A stretch of 64,000 bases of DNA from Paenibacillus oryzisoli (GCF_001653565.1 NZ_LYPB01000044.1:1-64000); one strand, 5' to 3'. Positions 9,238 through 19,270 are shown, numbered from the stretch's first letter. Notes: generated by a model from the sequence alone, not told the origin. A program made the numbers and translations.

Positions 9238-10125
9238 CTAACCTTTTAACGAGCCAATCATAACGCCTTTAACGAAGTATTTTTGCAGGAACGGGTACAC
9301 AACTAATAGGGGGATCAGAGATACCATGAGGGCCGCCATTTTCATCGTGTCCGTGTTGGCATAGATCGTATTGGCTGCCTCGATAGCCTGCGGCTCAGAG
9401 CCTTCGAACATGATTTTGCGTAAAACCAGCTGCAGAACCGCTTTTTTCGAATCCTTGAGATAGATCATCGCATTGAACCATTCATTCCAATGATAAACCA
9501 AGGTCCACAACCCTACTGTGGCTAAAATCGGGATCGAAATTGGCAATATGATGCGCATGAGAATGACGAATTCATTCGCCCCATCAATGCGGGCTGATTC
9601 TTGGATCTCCTCAGGAAGAGACATGAAGTAGTTGCGGATAATCAGCATCGTAAAAGTGTTGATTGCAACAGGCAGCACAAGCGCCCATACGCTGTTGTAG
9701 AGCCCGACGCCTTTGACGACGAGATACGTTGGAATCAAACCACCGCTGAAAAACATCGTAAATACCATGAAAATCGTCCAAAACTTGCGATGCACTAAAT
9801 TCTTTTTGGACAAGGGATAAGCCGCTAGAATCATTAAAGTCATGGAGACCACAATACCAATAATGACGCGAACAATTGTATTCTGATAACCGATCCAAAT
9901 TTGCTGATAATCCAAAATTTTGCGATAACCGTCCCAATTGAACTTGGTTGGAAATAGATGAATCCCATAACTGCTAACAACCTCTGGCGGACTCATCGAC
10001 ACCGTGACGACCTGCATGAAAGGGATAATGGTCAGCACACTGAGGAGGATTAGCGTCGTATAGACAATCGTGTCCACGAAGTTATCTTCAAAGGTTCGTT
10101 TCTTGTTCTTGCGTTGTGTTGTCAT
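9238..10125 (-). CDS. sugar ABC transporter permease (LplC/YtcP type), L1
   Basis: About 295 residues, six membrane segments, MalG-like inner-membrane subunit. The EAA loop ESARIDGANEFVILMRIILP (about 194-213) contacts the ATPase. C-terminus KYFVKGVMIGSLKG is characteristic of the LplC group. A GTG directly after the upstream stop is possible, but ATG at 10125 with AGGTG about 8 nt upstream is preferred. It pairs with the adjacent LplB-type permease. Confidence 0.9.
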   Translation of the reverse strand: MTTQRKNKKRTFEDNFVDTIVYTTLILLSVLTIIPFMQVVTVSMSPPEVVSSYGIHLFPTKFNWDGYRKILDYQQIWIGYQNTIVRVIIGIVVSMTLMILAAYPLSKKNLVHRKFWTIFMVFTMFFSGGLIPTYLVVKGVGLYNSVWALVLPVAINTFTMLIIRNYFMSLPEEIQESARIDGANEFVILMRIILPISIPILATVGLWTLVYHWNEWFNAMIYLKDSKKAVLQLVLRKIMFEGSEPQAIEAANTIYANTDTMKMAALMVSLIPLLVVYPFLQKYFVKGVMIGSLKG

Positions 10126-10137
10126 TGCGGCGTTCAC

Positions 10138-11106
10138 CTACCATAGGGAATAGTCATTGGTTTTCTTAGCGACATAATTCGTTAATAAAATGAGGATAAA
10201 GGCAATGATATTTTTGAACAAACCGACTGTTGTTGCGAAGCTGTAATCGCCTTTCACAAGCCCAATCTGATACGTATAGGTTGAAATAACATCGCCTACC
10301 GAAAGAACAGAGGCATTCAGCAAGTTGTAGATTTGATCGAAATCATCGTTAATGATGCCGCCTACCGCGAAAATGAACATGATGGTTACGACTGGCATGA
10401 TCGATGGCAACGTGATGTTCCATATTTTCCGAAGCCGCCCCGCTCCGTCCATATCGGCTGCATCGTACAACTCAGGATCCACACTTGTGATCGCCGCCAG
10501 GTAGATGATCGTGGACCAGCCGACTTCCTTCCATATGGAGGAAAGCACCAGGATTGATCGAAAGTATGTCTCACTCGTCACGAAAAGGATCGGCTTATGG
10601 CCAAATTCCATGATGGTCGCATTAATCAGCCCACGTGTTGGTGATAAAAATTCGATTACAATGCCGCCGAGAATTACCCAGGAAATGAAATGCGGTAAAT
10701 AGGTAATCGTCTGCACCGCTTTTTTGAAGAATACCAGGCGCACTTCATTCAGGATGAGGCAGAGAATGATTGGCGCTGGGAAGCCGAAAATCAATTTGTA
10801 CGTGGAGATGATCAGCGTATTCTTTAGTACAGGCAAGAAATAAAGTCCTGTGAACAGCTCCTTAAAATGATCCAGCCCTACCCATTCACTGCCTGCAACG
10901 CCTTTCAATGGATAGTAATTCTGAAAGGCAATCACAATGCCATATAAGGGGGCATAGTGGAAAATAAGGTAATACGCGATAACGGGTATTAACATGAAGA
11001 AATAGTATTTCTGCTTCCAATACAACTTGATTGCACGCTCTTTCGTTAGTTGCGGCTCTATATGCGCCTTGACTTCTCGTGCTGCGATAATGGCGTTACC
11101 TTCCAT
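10138..11106 (-). CDS. sugar ABC transporter permease (LplB/YteP type), L1
   Basis: About 322 residues. MalF/LplB-type permease with APLYGIVIAFQNY after the first membrane segment, and EAA loop ELYDAADMDGAGRLRKIWNITLP. Ends with NDYSLW, the family C-terminus. ATG at 11106 follows AGGAGG by 6-7 nt; the reading to 11181 runs into the putative -35 and is rejected. It is the first gene of the L1 transport operon. No ATPase is encoded nearby. Confidence 0.9.
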   Translation of the reverse strand: MEGNAIIAAREVKAHIEPQLTKERAIKLYWKQKYYFFMLIPVIAYYLIFHYAPLYGIVIAFQNYYPLKGVAGSEWVGLDHFKELFTGLYFLPVLKNTLIISTYKLIFGFPAPIILCLILNEVRLVFFKKAVQTITYLPHFISWVILGGIVIEFLSPTRGLINATIMEFGHKPILFVTSETYFRSILVLSSIWKEVGWSTIIYLAAITSVDPELYDAADMDGAGRLRKIWNITLPSIMPVVTIMFIFAVGGIINDDFDQIYNLLNASVLSVGDVISTYTYQIGLVKGDYSFATTVGLFKNIIAFILILLTNYVAKKTNDYSLW

Positions 11107-11151
11107 TCCTTGCCTCCTGTTCCGAAAACTTGTGTGCGATTTGATGCCCTT

Positions 11152-11218
11152 ATCGTACGGCCTATTCGGGGAAATCGACAACGGCTAATCTCTTTACGGA
11201 GGTGCTGTTTTTTTTACG
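11152..11218 (-). promoter_or_regulatory. L1 operon promoter with upstream direct repeats
   Basis: TTGTCG (11181-11176) and TACGAT (11157-11152), 18-bp spacer, 45 bp before the permease start. Upstream lie TCTTTACG (11191-11198) and TTTTTACG (11211-11218), exactly 20 bp apart on the plus-strand reading. This fits tandem half-sites for the adjacent AraC-type regulator. Inferred. Confidence 0.45.
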
Positions 11219-11313
11219 TCTTGTTGGGAAATCAGGATTTGTGGCGTGTTTCTGCTGTGGGATGACAGATATTTTTACCTGTGCTTTTTTTTTGCTTTTC
11301 CGGCGTACATGAC

Positions 11314-11345
11314 AAAGCTGCCATGCATATGCGCATAGCAGCTTT
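11314..11345 (-). terminator. strong stem-loop after AraC-type regulator
   Basis: AAAGCTGC/GCAGCTTT with an inner ATGC/GCAT stem, 8 bp past the stop of the membrane AraC regulator. There is no clean T-tract on either strand, so termination is plausible but unproven. Confidence 0.5.
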
Positions 11346-11352
11346 AGTGGGG

Positions 11353-13641
11353 TTAGCTATCGAGGCTGTCTCGATAGCTTTTTGGGGTACAGCCGAAGTT
11401 CTCTTTGAACACATTCGCAAAATAACGAGGGCTCGAGTAACCAAGCTTCGCTGCTATTTCTTTGATCGATAAGTCTGTCTCTCGGAGAAGACTTTCAGCG
11501 TGTTTCATTTTGATGCCAGCCAAATGCTCGGAGAAATTCGACCCCATGACCGATTTGTAGATCCGGCTCACATAGCTGGAATTCATATGAATGCCCTCGC
11601 TTAAGGATGATAGGGAAATTTCGTTATAAATATTTTGCTCAATGTAGGCGAGGATTTGACGTTCCAGCGCGGTACCCGGATCATCGTCGGTGGCATCGGT
11701 GGTGTGGTACTCCATGATTTGCACAGCTACGCCGGTGAGCCAGTCCGTTAAATCAGCAACATTGTCCAATTTCCGGCCATAATCCCGAATATCGTAACCA
11801 AGGAACCGCTCCAAATCGATTTCCATCGAAATGGCGGTTGTACGGATAATTGAGATCGCGTCAAACACCGTATTACGGCAATAATCAATGTGGTACCTGC
11901 CTGAAACGAGTGCTTTGCGCAAGATATCCAGTATCGAGGAAACCATCTCCTGGTTCCGATTGCGCAGGGCAACAGAGAGCTGTTCGATGATCTGTAAGCC
12001 ACTTCCATGCTCTTTGCGCTGCGCGATGGCCAGATTTTCGTAAGCAATACAGGATTCATTCGGCATAATGAAGGCGTAGTTTAGGCATTCGCATGCTTCC
12101 GTATAGGATTGCGCAATATGCGTGTAAGCATGGGGGTATTCGGAGCCGAAGCCAAGCACAAACGTCCCTTTCATCTGCTGGCTGACGCTGCTATGAATCT
12201 TCGCTTTATCTAGCGTGTCCGAATAATTGAAGATGACAATGATATGTCCTGCGTTATCCATCGTCGAACACACCCTGTAGTTACCGAGCTCTTCCACATG
12301 CTGCAGCATGCTGTACTGAATCATCATCTCATTCTTCAGGCCAATGCCTTCTGTGCCAAAAACCTTAAGCGCCATACAAGCTGTTTTCTCCCGGTCAAAA
12401 CGAAGCTCCAGCGTCGACTCCATGTTTGCGACTTGCGGATCAGCCTGATCGAGGTCGCCTTGCAGCAGGCGCATAATAAATTTATCGCGAATGATTGGCT
12501 TATTCGTCTCCATTTGATGATTCAGATCGGTGATGGTATCGGATACACGATCGATGACCTGATGGAGCATCGTATACTCATTCTTCGCATGCTTCTCATG
12601 ACCATCCGATGAGCTTCCCAGATTACGAATCGTTTGAATGATGCTGCGCAGCGGTTTATTGGCCCAGTGAGTCATATAGATAGAGAAGAGCAAGCTTACC
12701 GTGAGCAGCACGATTGTGGTAATCAGCAAATAATGCTTGAGCTGCTTCGATTTCTGATACAGCGTGTCGATTGAAATGACAGATACGTATTTCCAGTTGT
12801 TATATTTGGACTTGGAGAAAGAAACCACACTTTGAATACCGTCAACAGAAGCTTCGAAGGTGCCTGCGTCTGATTGCTGCAGCAGCGAATTGATATAATC
12901 CTTCTGTATCCAGTTCTGACCGACGAGTTGGTTATCGCTGTGCACGAGCACTTGTCCTGTCTCATCTACAATAAATAACACTTCGCCATCTGTGGGAGAG
13001 GATTGAATGAGATTGTGAATCGCACTTTCTTTGATATTGATGGCGACAACGGCCTGCCGATTAGCCAAACTGTCGATCAGCGGAATATTCGAGATGTAGG
13101 TGATCACCGACGTATTCATCGGCATGGTTATGCGAGGCGGCAGCCACCGATTAGGCGTATTCATGGTGCGTAAGACATTAATCCATGTTTCATCGACACC
13201 TTTAATGGAGCCGGCGGAATCCAGATACGAATTATATTTATCATTGATGTACACATTGCCAGCCGTATACCAGACTTCCACGGATTGCAGGAAATTCAGT
13301 TTAAAGGGGATATCGGTCAAAAAGTTGCTGACCTCGGCGATCTTAAAACCATTGCCGCTAATATCGTGCGTAAGTGGATAGGCGAGTACTTCATTGCTTG
13401 GGATATCCGAAAAATAAATATTCACTAATCGGATGACGCGATCCAGAATCGTTTCATCCACGGCATATTTTAACTTGCTGACATCTTGAGTACTCTGCCT
13501 GTTAATCTCTTGGTTGTAGGCATTCGAAAAATAGTGAATATAGATGAGCTGAGGGACCAATGAAAGGACGATCACCAGCAAAATGTTAAAGATGAGGATA
13601 CGGGAGTAGATGGTGCTCATCCTGGCTCGGATGTTGAACAT
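11353..13641 (-). CDS. membrane-anchored AraC-type regulator (YesS/YtdP-like), L1
   Basis: 762 residues combining a sensor and an activator in one chain. Membrane segment near 14-36, an extracytoplasmic Cache-like sensor (about 40-290), second membrane segment (LLITTIVLLTVSLLFSIYM, about 295-315), a long cytoplasmic linker, and a C-terminal AraC double helix-turn-helix (about 660-760; LSLSSLSEGIHMNSSYVSRI, then IKEIAAKLGYSSPRYFANVF). It probably senses an extracellular sugar and activates the L1 importer and lyase operon directly downstream. Start ATG has GAGGTG 4 nt upstream. Confidence 0.87.
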   Translation of the reverse strand: MFNIRARMSTIYSRILIFNILLVIVLSLVPQLIYIHYFSNAYNQEINRQSTQDVSKLKYAVDETILDRVIRLVNIYFSDIPSNEVLAYPLTHDISGNGFKIAEVSNFLTDIPFKLNFLQSVEVWYTAGNVYINDKYNSYLDSAGSIKGVDETWINVLRTMNTPNRWLPPRITMPMNTSVITYISNIPLIDSLANRQAVVAINIKESAIHNLIQSSPTDGEVLFIVDETGQVLVHSDNQLVGQNWIQKDYINSLLQQSDAGTFEASVDGIQSVVSFSKSKYNNWKYVSVISIDTLYQKSKQLKHYLLITTIVLLTVSLLFSIYMTHWANKPLRSIIQTIRNLGSSSDGHEKHAKNEYTMLHQVIDRVSDTITDLNHQMETNKPIIRDKFIMRLLQGDLDQADPQVANMESTLELRFDREKTACMALKVFGTEGIGLKNEMMIQYSMLQHVEELGNYRVCSTMDNAGHIIVIFNYSDTLDKAKIHSSVSQQMKGTFVLGFGSEYPHAYTHIAQSYTEACECLNYAFIMPNESCIAYENLAIAQRKEHGSGLQIIEQLSVALRNRNQEMVSSILDILRKALVSGRYHIDYCRNTVFDAISIIRTTAISMEIDLERFLGYDIRDYGRKLDNVADLTDWLTGVAVQIMEYHTTDATDDDPGTALERQILAYIEQNIYNEISLSSLSEGIHMNSSYVSRIYKSVMGSNFSEHLAGIKMKHAESLLRETDLSIKEIAAKLGYSSPRYFANVFKENFGCTPKSYRDSLDS

Positions 13642-13951
13642 GGAACACCTCTTTGCAAGATAGGGTGGGTGAAGGTTGATAGATGGATGAAGGGACAGAT
13701 GGACATTGACAGAAAGATGGATAGACCAACGGATAAAGCGTTTTCACAAATCGCTCCTTCTACTATAGCATAAATTTGTGGCATGAAGAATATGTGCAAT
13801 GAATGCCCTAGCGTTACCATTCCTTATGACACAGCATCCCTTAAAACAGTAAGATTCATCAAGTATAAGAGGAAGATCTATCATTCTCTGCAAACGAGTA
13901 ACGGCTTTATAATAATACTTGTAAGCCACATCGTGATGGAGGATGAGTACA
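13642..13951. other. divergent intergenic region with cre-like site and GATGGA repeats
   Basis: Region between the L1 regulator and the plus-strand FAD oxidoreductase. ATAAAGCGTTTTCA (13733-13746) matches 12 of 14 positions of the CcpA cre consensus. Several GATGGA words occur at 13681-13730. TATAGT (minus, 13767-13762) and TATAAT (plus, near 13911) could be -10 elements; -35 elements are weak on both strands. Confidence 0.4.
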
Positions 13952-15457
13952 GTGAACCAAGAGAAACAGTATGATATTGTAATCTACGGAGGAACAGCAG
14001 CAGGCATTATCGCAGCCGTTCAAGCGAAATTAATGGGCAAGAGCACAGTAGTGATCGAACCAAGTCAACGAATCGGCGGCTTGACCAGCGGAGGATTGGG
14101 AGATACGGATGTGGGAATGAAGCAAGCTATCGGTGGCTTATCCTTGGAGTTCTACAAACGCGTAGCTCGCAAATATTCGCAAGACGGGGCTTGTTGGCTT
14201 TTCGAACCCAAAGTAGCGCTCGAAGTCCTGCAGGATATGGTGGCCGAAAACAACATTGAAGTCGTTTACGGGGAAAGGCTCGAACTAAAGGATGGCGTGA
14301 CAAAGCAAGGATCAGAAATCGTCTCCATTCGGATGGAATCCGGGATTTTATATACAGCCAAAGTGTTTATTGACGCTTCGTATGAAGGAGATCTGATGGG
14401 CAAAGCAGGCGTATCGTATGTTGTTGGCCGGGAGTCGAACGCACAATACGGGGAGACATTAAACGGCATTCATCCTGGGGATGAACTTAATGAACTTCCC
14501 AGCGGAATCGACCCGTATGTAATTAAAGGAGTGCCCTCGAGTGGCTTGCTTTTGCGTGTCAATCCAGACCCCGGCGGAAAACCTGGCGATGGTGACAACA
14601 AGCTTCAAGCCTATAATTTTCGCATGTGTTTGACCAACAATCCGGACAACCGCTTGGAGATCGAAAAGCCTGAGGGATATAACGAAGCCGATTATGAGAT
14701 TTTGTTCCGTGCCATCGAGCAAGGGCAAAACACAAAATTCTTTAAATTAAATATGGTTTCGCCGGATAAGACGGATTCCAATAACAACAGTGGCATTTCC
14801 ACAGATTACAACGGTATGAACCATAACTATGCAGAGACAGATTATCGTACACGGGAAGAATTATTCAAGGCCCATCGACGCTATCAACAAGGCTATGTCT
14901 GGACCATCCAGAATCATCCCCGTGTGCCAGAAGAAATTCGGGCCGTCTACAAACCGTGGGGCTTGCCGCTCGATGAATTTATCGAGAACAGTCACTGGAC
15001 GCCACAACTCTACGTCAGAGAATCCCGCCGATTAATTGGCGATTATGTGGTAACAGAGCATGTCGTCAGACTAGAAGATGAGGTGCCGGATTCCATAGGA
15101 ATGGGTTCCTTTGCGATGGACTCCCACCATACTCAATACTATGTAAACGAAGACGGGCATGTAAGCACGGAAGGCGGTTTCTATGTAAAATTAAAAGCGC
15201 CTTATCCGATCAGCTATAGGGCAATTGTACCGAAACGAGACCAATGCACGAATCTCATCGTACCGATATGCGTTTCTGCTACCCATGCCGCCTACGGTTC
15301 TATCCGAATGGAGCCTGTATTTATGATCCTAGGGCAATCGGCTGCTATGGCAGCTGCACTGGCGCTGGATGCGGACGGCATCGTTCAAAATGTGAAATAT
15401 GAGCAACTTCGTGCCCTGCTTGATCAAGGAAATCAGGTCTTGTATACAGACATGTAA
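13952..15457 (+). CDS. FAD-dependent oxidoreductase (FAD_oxidored/PF12831-like)
   Basis: About 501 residues. N-terminal Rossmann dinucleotide site YDIVIYGGTAAGIIAAVQA (about 6-24), then GGLTSGGLGDTD, which is typical of this family; the C-terminal FAD part has RMEPVFMILGQSAAMAAALA. The family occurs beside polysaccharide lyases, but its substrate is not established. GTG at 13952 is preferred because GGAGG lies 9 nt upstream and an in-frame ATG sits too close to that site. It is one of three such oxidoreductases here. Confidence 0.85.
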   Translation: MNQEKQYDIVIYGGTAAGIIAAVQAKLMGKSTVVIEPSQRIGGLTSGGLGDTDVGMKQAIGGLSLEFYKRVARKYSQDGACWLFEPKVALEVLQDMVAENNIEVVYGERLELKDGVTKQGSEIVSIRMESGILYTAKVFIDASYEGDLMGKAGVSYVVGRESNAQYGETLNGIHPGDELNELPSGIDPYVIKGVPSSGLLLRVNPDPGGKPGDGDNKLQAYNFRMCLTNNPDNRLEIEKPEGYNEADYEILFRAIEQGQNTKFFKLNMVSPDKTDSNNNSGISTDYNGMNHNYAETDYRTREELFKAHRRYQQGYVWTIQNHPRVPEEIRAVYKPWGLPLDEFIENSHWTPQLYVRESRRLIGDYVVTEHVVRLEDEVPDSIGMGSFAMDSHHTQYYVNEDGHVSTEGGFYVKLKAPYPISYRAIVPKRDQCTNLIVPICVSATHAAYGSIRMEPVFMILGQSAAMAAALALDADGIVQNVKYEQLRALLDQGNQVLYTDM

Positions 15458-15467
15458 TACCTGCATC

Positions 15468-15488
15468 ACTACTCACTACTCACTACTC
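15468..15488. repeat. three tandem ACTACTC units
   Basis: Perfect 7-bp triplicate that runs into the last codons and stop of the convergent AraC gene (stop 15483-15485). Unit number changes would alter the AraC C-terminus. Confidence 0.8.
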
Positions 15489-16313
15489 ATGATTAAACTG
15501 GAATCCAAATTTACGCCGATATTCTCCTGGGGGATGGCCAAAGCGTTCGCGGAACACCCGGCTGAAATGGGGGTAGTTCTGGAAGCCAGTCTTCTCGGAA
15601 ACCTGCTCCAATGACAGATTGCTATACAGCACCTGCTGCTGTGCAAGCTTTAACCTAACATCAATACAATAGGCGAACAGGGATTGGCCAAAAGCAGCTT
15701 TGAACAGATATGAGCAGCGAGAGACGCTTAATCCGACGGAGGCTGATATCGTATCCAAACTGAGTGACTCATGGGCATGATTTTCTATGAATAACTTAAT
15801 CTTGTACGCGGTGTCCGCTCCCTTCGTGCGCTGCTTGATCTGAATCACTTGCTCCAGTGTCAAACATAGTGCCCTTAATAGATAGTCCATTATCTCTTCA
15901 TGGTTCTGCATGACTTTTTTCTTTTCGCTAATTATATGCTTCCATAAGGTAATGACTGTATCGTCGAAACCGATATTGGTTTTGGTTGGCAAGCCTTTGT
16001 TAGTCCACCATGCGTCTAGCCATTCCCCGTTGCCAGCTAGGAAATAGTCTCCAACGGGTTGGACCGCACCCGATTCCGGTGCGCTTCGGGGCTGCACGTT
16101 GAGTTCGTATGGCTGATCCGGCGGATAAATGAGCAGGTCTCCGGGAATAATAGTCTCATATTTCCCATCCACTAGCGCGCGACATGTTCCTTCAACCTGC
16201 AACCGAAATAGATAGAAGGTCAGTCCATCTCCATACTTAACGGAGTGAGGCTTCGTGTGTGTGGAATAATTCGCATAAATGACGCCGGATCGGTGTAAAT
16301 CTGACTTCGTCAT
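15483..16313 (-). CDS. AraC-family regulator with cupin-like sensor
   Basis: About 276 residues. N-terminal beta-barrel sugar-sensing domain (YEGDLLIYPPDQPYELNV-like region, GDLLIYPP at about 67-74) and a C-terminal AraC double HTH (about 175-272: SLDTISASVGLSVSRCSYLFKAAFGQ and EQVSEKTGFQNYPHFSRVFRE). ATG at 16313 has AGGAGG 10 nt upstream; the longer reading crosses the stem-loop and is rejected. It follows the GH28-like gene on the same strand and probably controls L2 or the convergent oxidoreductase. Confidence 0.87.
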   Translation of the reverse strand: MTKSDLHRSGVIYANYSTHTKPHSVKYGDGLTFYLFRLQVEGTCRALVDGKYETIIPGDLLIYPPDQPYELNVQPRSAPESGAVQPVGDYFLAGNGEWLDAWWTNKGLPTKTNIGFDDTVITLWKHIISEKKKVMQNHEEIMDYLLRALCLTLEQVIQIKQRTKGADTAYKIKLFIENHAHESLSLDTISASVGLSVSRCSYLFKAAFGQSLFAYCIDVRLKLAQQQVLYSNLSLEQVSEKTGFQNYPHFSRVFRERFGHPPGEYRRKFGFQFNHE

Positions 16314-16377
16314 AAATAAGGTTCCTCCTGGCAATAACGATTCTTCTCCGATTATATAGTTGTCTATAAGACAGTAC

Positions 16378-16425
16378 AAGGAGCTGTCCCTTGCAGCCGT
16401 TACATGGCTTAAGGGGCAGCTCCTT
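16378..16425 (-). terminator. stem-loop after GH28-like gene
   Basis: AAGGAGCTG-tccctt paired with aaggggCAGCTCCTT, about 15 bp of stem with one mismatch, just past the stop of the large secreted enzyme. No long T-tract; likely 3'-end hairpin or weak terminator. Confidence 0.5.
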
Positions 16426-16443
16426 TGTGACCTTAGACCGATA

Positions 16444-19098
16444 CTAGTTGGAAAATACAACTAAAGCATCATCAAACGATACATTTACTGAGGTGGTTCT
16501 GAATCCGATTCTTCCTGTTGTTAATTCCGTTACAGGATTGGTCCATTCCGTCTTCAATGCGCCATCTACATAACCTTTTATCGTATTATCTTGGATGGAA
16601 GCCTTGATCGTATACCACTGGTTCGCTTGAGATGCGAAAGAAGTGCTGGATACTAAGGTCAGCTGTCCATTTACAGCTTTATGCAACTCCAGCTTTTGAT
16701 TCGCTGCATTGATGCGATACATATAATAATTATCTGCATTCTGCACCCTGAAGACGATGCCTGCATTGGCATTGGTGATCGGCATTTTCACTTTGCCCTC
16801 ATACGTATAGTCTGTCCATGAATCACCGGCTGTTATAAGTGCAGTGGCCGAAGCACTCTGTAGCAGGGTTTTCGTATCTGCTGTTACCACACTCCATGAT
16901 CCTGAAGATGACGTCCAACCGGTCATATTTCCATCCTCGAAATTATCATTCAAGGGAACAATAGGGTAAACCATCGCATCATCAAAATGGACACCCATCG
17001 AGGTGGTGCGGAATCCGATCCCTCCTGTAGTCAATTCCGTTACGGGATTGGTCCACGTCATTTTTAACTCTCCATCCACATAACAAGAGATCTTGTTCCC
17101 CTCTATAACCGCCTTAACGGTATACGACTGCTTCTCTATAGCTGCGAAGGGGGTACTCGTTACGAGCGTCATTACTCCATTGATGGATTTATACAACTCC
17201 AACTTCTGATTGGATGCATTGATGCGATACATATAATAATTATTGGCATCCTGGACCCTGAAGACAACGCCTGCATTGGCATTGGTAATCCCCATTTCCA
17301 CTCTGGCCTCATACGCATAATCGGTCCATGAACTTCCTGCATTGGCAGTAATCAGAGATGTTGATGTCTGACTGCCGCTAGACAGTACTTTACTCGTGTC
17401 GTCTGTTGGTACGGTCCAGCTGCCTGTAACGGATGTCCACCCTGCCATATCTCCGTCTTCAAAATTGTCGCTGAACAACGGCTTGGTATTAGCAAAGAGG
17501 ATGCCACTTACATTGGCATTTATTACGCTAACCTTCAAGTCAGTCAGATTAGTTGCGAGCTTGCCTTTCACATAAACATCGGAGAACATGACACCATTTA
17601 CCATTCCGCCTTTGGTAACATTCCCGGAAAGTCTGGATTGCTCAGATCCCACCTCGCGAAGATTAATGTTCTTTAACACAACATTGCTTACATTGCCGGA
17701 AGTACTAGTACTAACTGTAAGCCAATGATTCCCGAATTGATTGATCCCTACTCGTTCGATATCGATATTTTCAAACGTAATATTTTGCGCGTAACCTTCT
17801 TCTGGCAGTGTATTAAGTGTGTAGCCATGATCAATCAGCAATGCCCTTGCGCTTTGATACACATACGAATTGCGGACGGTCACCCCGATCTGCGCCTGGG
17901 CTACCCCTTGACCAATTTTGAAAGCTGCACATCTGGTCCATGCAAACGCATCATCAAAAACGACATTTTCCAAATGTTCAAGTGCGCCAGGCCATCCACT
18001 AGACATACCCGTCTGCAACCAGGTTTTCGTGGAATACGTGTCGTCGTCCGATATGGCAATCGAATGTTTAACAAGCACATTCTGACTCTCGTTGATATCG
18101 ATAACATCATTCTCGATTTTGTATAGGTCTTGGAATCCCTTAAGATTATGGATGGTAACATTGTCGGAACGAACAACCATGAACGACCAGAAACCAGCAT
18201 CCCGCAAGATAAGACCATCAAACTTGAAATTCGTGGTTGCGAGCGGGACTATCAAGTTATTTAAGAGTCCCTCATTTTTGTTCGGTGCTGGCATTTTACG
18301 TTCGCGCATCGCTATGCCTTTGCCATCAATGGTTCCCCGTCCCCGTATGGTGATATTACTGGAGTTTACGGCTGTACGAATAAAATACGTACCATCCGCA
18401 TTTCGTGAATCCTTCCGAAAATCAATGACATAATCTTCGCCCATGCCGGTTCCGAGAATGACAGCGCCTCCGGCCAGATAAAAGGTCACATTGCTTTTCA
18501 GAGTCAGGTTCCCACTCTTATAGACCCCGGCAGGAACATATACAATGCCGCCACCATCTTGATACGCCGCATCAATCGCCTGCTGAATCGCGTTCGATGC
18601 CAGTGAAGTGCCCGTATTATCTGCATTGTACGGCGCATTGGTTACGTTATATATCCCGGAACCTGTTGACGGCGGAATATTCGTCTCCAAGGGATCGGCT
18701 GCGATAACAATCTTCTTCGTCTGGTCATTGATCGTTACGATCACATAGGTTGAAGAGGAAAGGGTAAACGTTAGTTTATTCCCATTGACTGTCCCCTGGA
18801 TGTTCTTGGCCAATGGACTGATGGAATAAGAGGTAATCGGCACATTATAGGTAACCTCGATACTAACCGTGCCGTTAAAGGAAAATTGCGCGTAGTCATA
18901 GTCAGGCTTATAGCTAATTACAGGAACGGATTGGCTATCCGCTTTCAATGAAAATACGCTGGATGCGGTATAGATAGATGGCATTGGGTAATTTTGAATC
19001 GTAGCCGGTGCTGCTCCAGCCGTTCGGGGTAACAAACCTATGATTATGATGGCGAGCACTACCAACAAGCCGGCAAATTTTCTTGACATTGTAAACAT
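16444..19098 (-). CDS. secreted GH28-like beta-helix glycosidase with two C-terminal LamG/DUF1080-like domains
   Basis: 884 residues. Signal peptide (1-29, ending TAGAAPA), an N-terminal beta-sandwich (about 35-140) as in GH28/GH49-type enzymes, a parallel beta-helix (about 150-540) opening with GGGIVYVPAGVYKSGNL, and two tandem sandwich domains (about 545-715 and 718-884), each beginning DNFEDG-M-GWTS. Acidic pairs DVIDINES and ISDDDT lie where GH28 keeps its catalytic Asp residues; the classic GHG motif is not obvious. It probably hydrolyses a pectin-like or other uronate/hexan chain outside the cell. AGGAGG lies 7 nt before the start. A perfect cre box is in its leader. Confidence 0.82.
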   Translation of the reverse strand: MFTMSRKFAGLLVVLAIIIIGLLPRTAGAAPATIQNYPMPSIYTASSVFSLKADSQSVPVISYKPDYDYAQFSFNGTVSIEVTYNVPITSYSISPLAKNIQGTVNGNKLTFTLSSSTYVIVTINDQTKKIVIAADPLETNIPPSTGSGIYNVTNAPYNADNTGTSLASNAIQQAIDAAYQDGGGIVYVPAGVYKSGNLTLKSNVTFYLAGGAVILGTGMGEDYVIDFRKDSRNADGTYFIRTAVNSSNITIRGRGTIDGKGIAMRERKMPAPNKNEGLLNNLIVPLATTNFKFDGLILRDAGFWSFMVVRSDNVTIHNLKGFQDLYKIENDVIDINESQNVLVKHSIAISDDDTYSTKTWLQTGMSSGWPGALEHLENVVFDDAFAWTRCAAFKIGQGVAQAQIGVTVRNSYVYQSARALLIDHGYTLNTLPEEGYAQNITFENIDIERVGINQFGNHWLTVSTSTSGNVSNVVLKNINLREVGSEQSRLSGNVTKGGMVNGVMFSDVYVKGKLATNLTDLKVSVINANVSGILFANTKPLFSDNFEDGDMAGWTSVTGSWTVPTDDTSKVLSSGSQTSTSLITANAGSSWTDYAYEARVEMGITNANAGVVFRVQDANNYYMYRINASNQKLELYKSINGVMTLVTSTPFAAIEKQSYTVKAVIEGNKISCYVDGELKMTWTNPVTELTTGGIGFRTTSMGVHFDDAMVYPIVPLNDNFEDGNMTGWTSSSGSWSVVTADTKTLLQSASATALITAGDSWTDYTYEGKVKMPITNANAGIVFRVQNADNYYMYRINAANQKLELHKAVNGQLTLVSSTSFASQANQWYTIKASIQDNTIKGYVDGALKTEWTNPVTELTTGRIGFRTTSVNVSFDDALVVFSN

Positions 19099-19116
19099 TG
19101 AACTACCTCCTTAGTA

Positions 19117-19130
19117 TGAAAGCGTTAACA
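19117..19130. promoter_or_regulatory. CcpA cre box
   Basis: TGAAAGCGTTAACA fits the consensus TGWAANCGNTNWCA at every position. It lies 18 bp upstream of the GH28-like start codon, between that gene and the binding-protein terminator. This position suits roadblock-type carbon catabolite repression. Confidence 0.75.
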
Positions 19131-19202
19131 TTTATCGCAATAACAAATAAATTTATTTTGCGGCATTCTCCCCCTTTCACTTTGCTTTGCAGGAAAACAC
19201 AG

Positions 19203-19250
19203 ATAAGAGGAGAACCTACGCCAGTCGTTGCAAGCAAGTTCTCCTCTTAT
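19203..19250 (-). terminator. terminator after L2 binding-protein gene
   Basis: Perfect 13-bp stem ATAAGAGGAGAAC/GTTCTCCTCTTAT with a 22-nt loop, followed on the minus strand by CTGTGTTTTCC. It separates the binding protein from the GH28-like gene. Confidence 0.65.
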
Positions 19251-19270
19251 TGTCATATCATGATGGTGAC

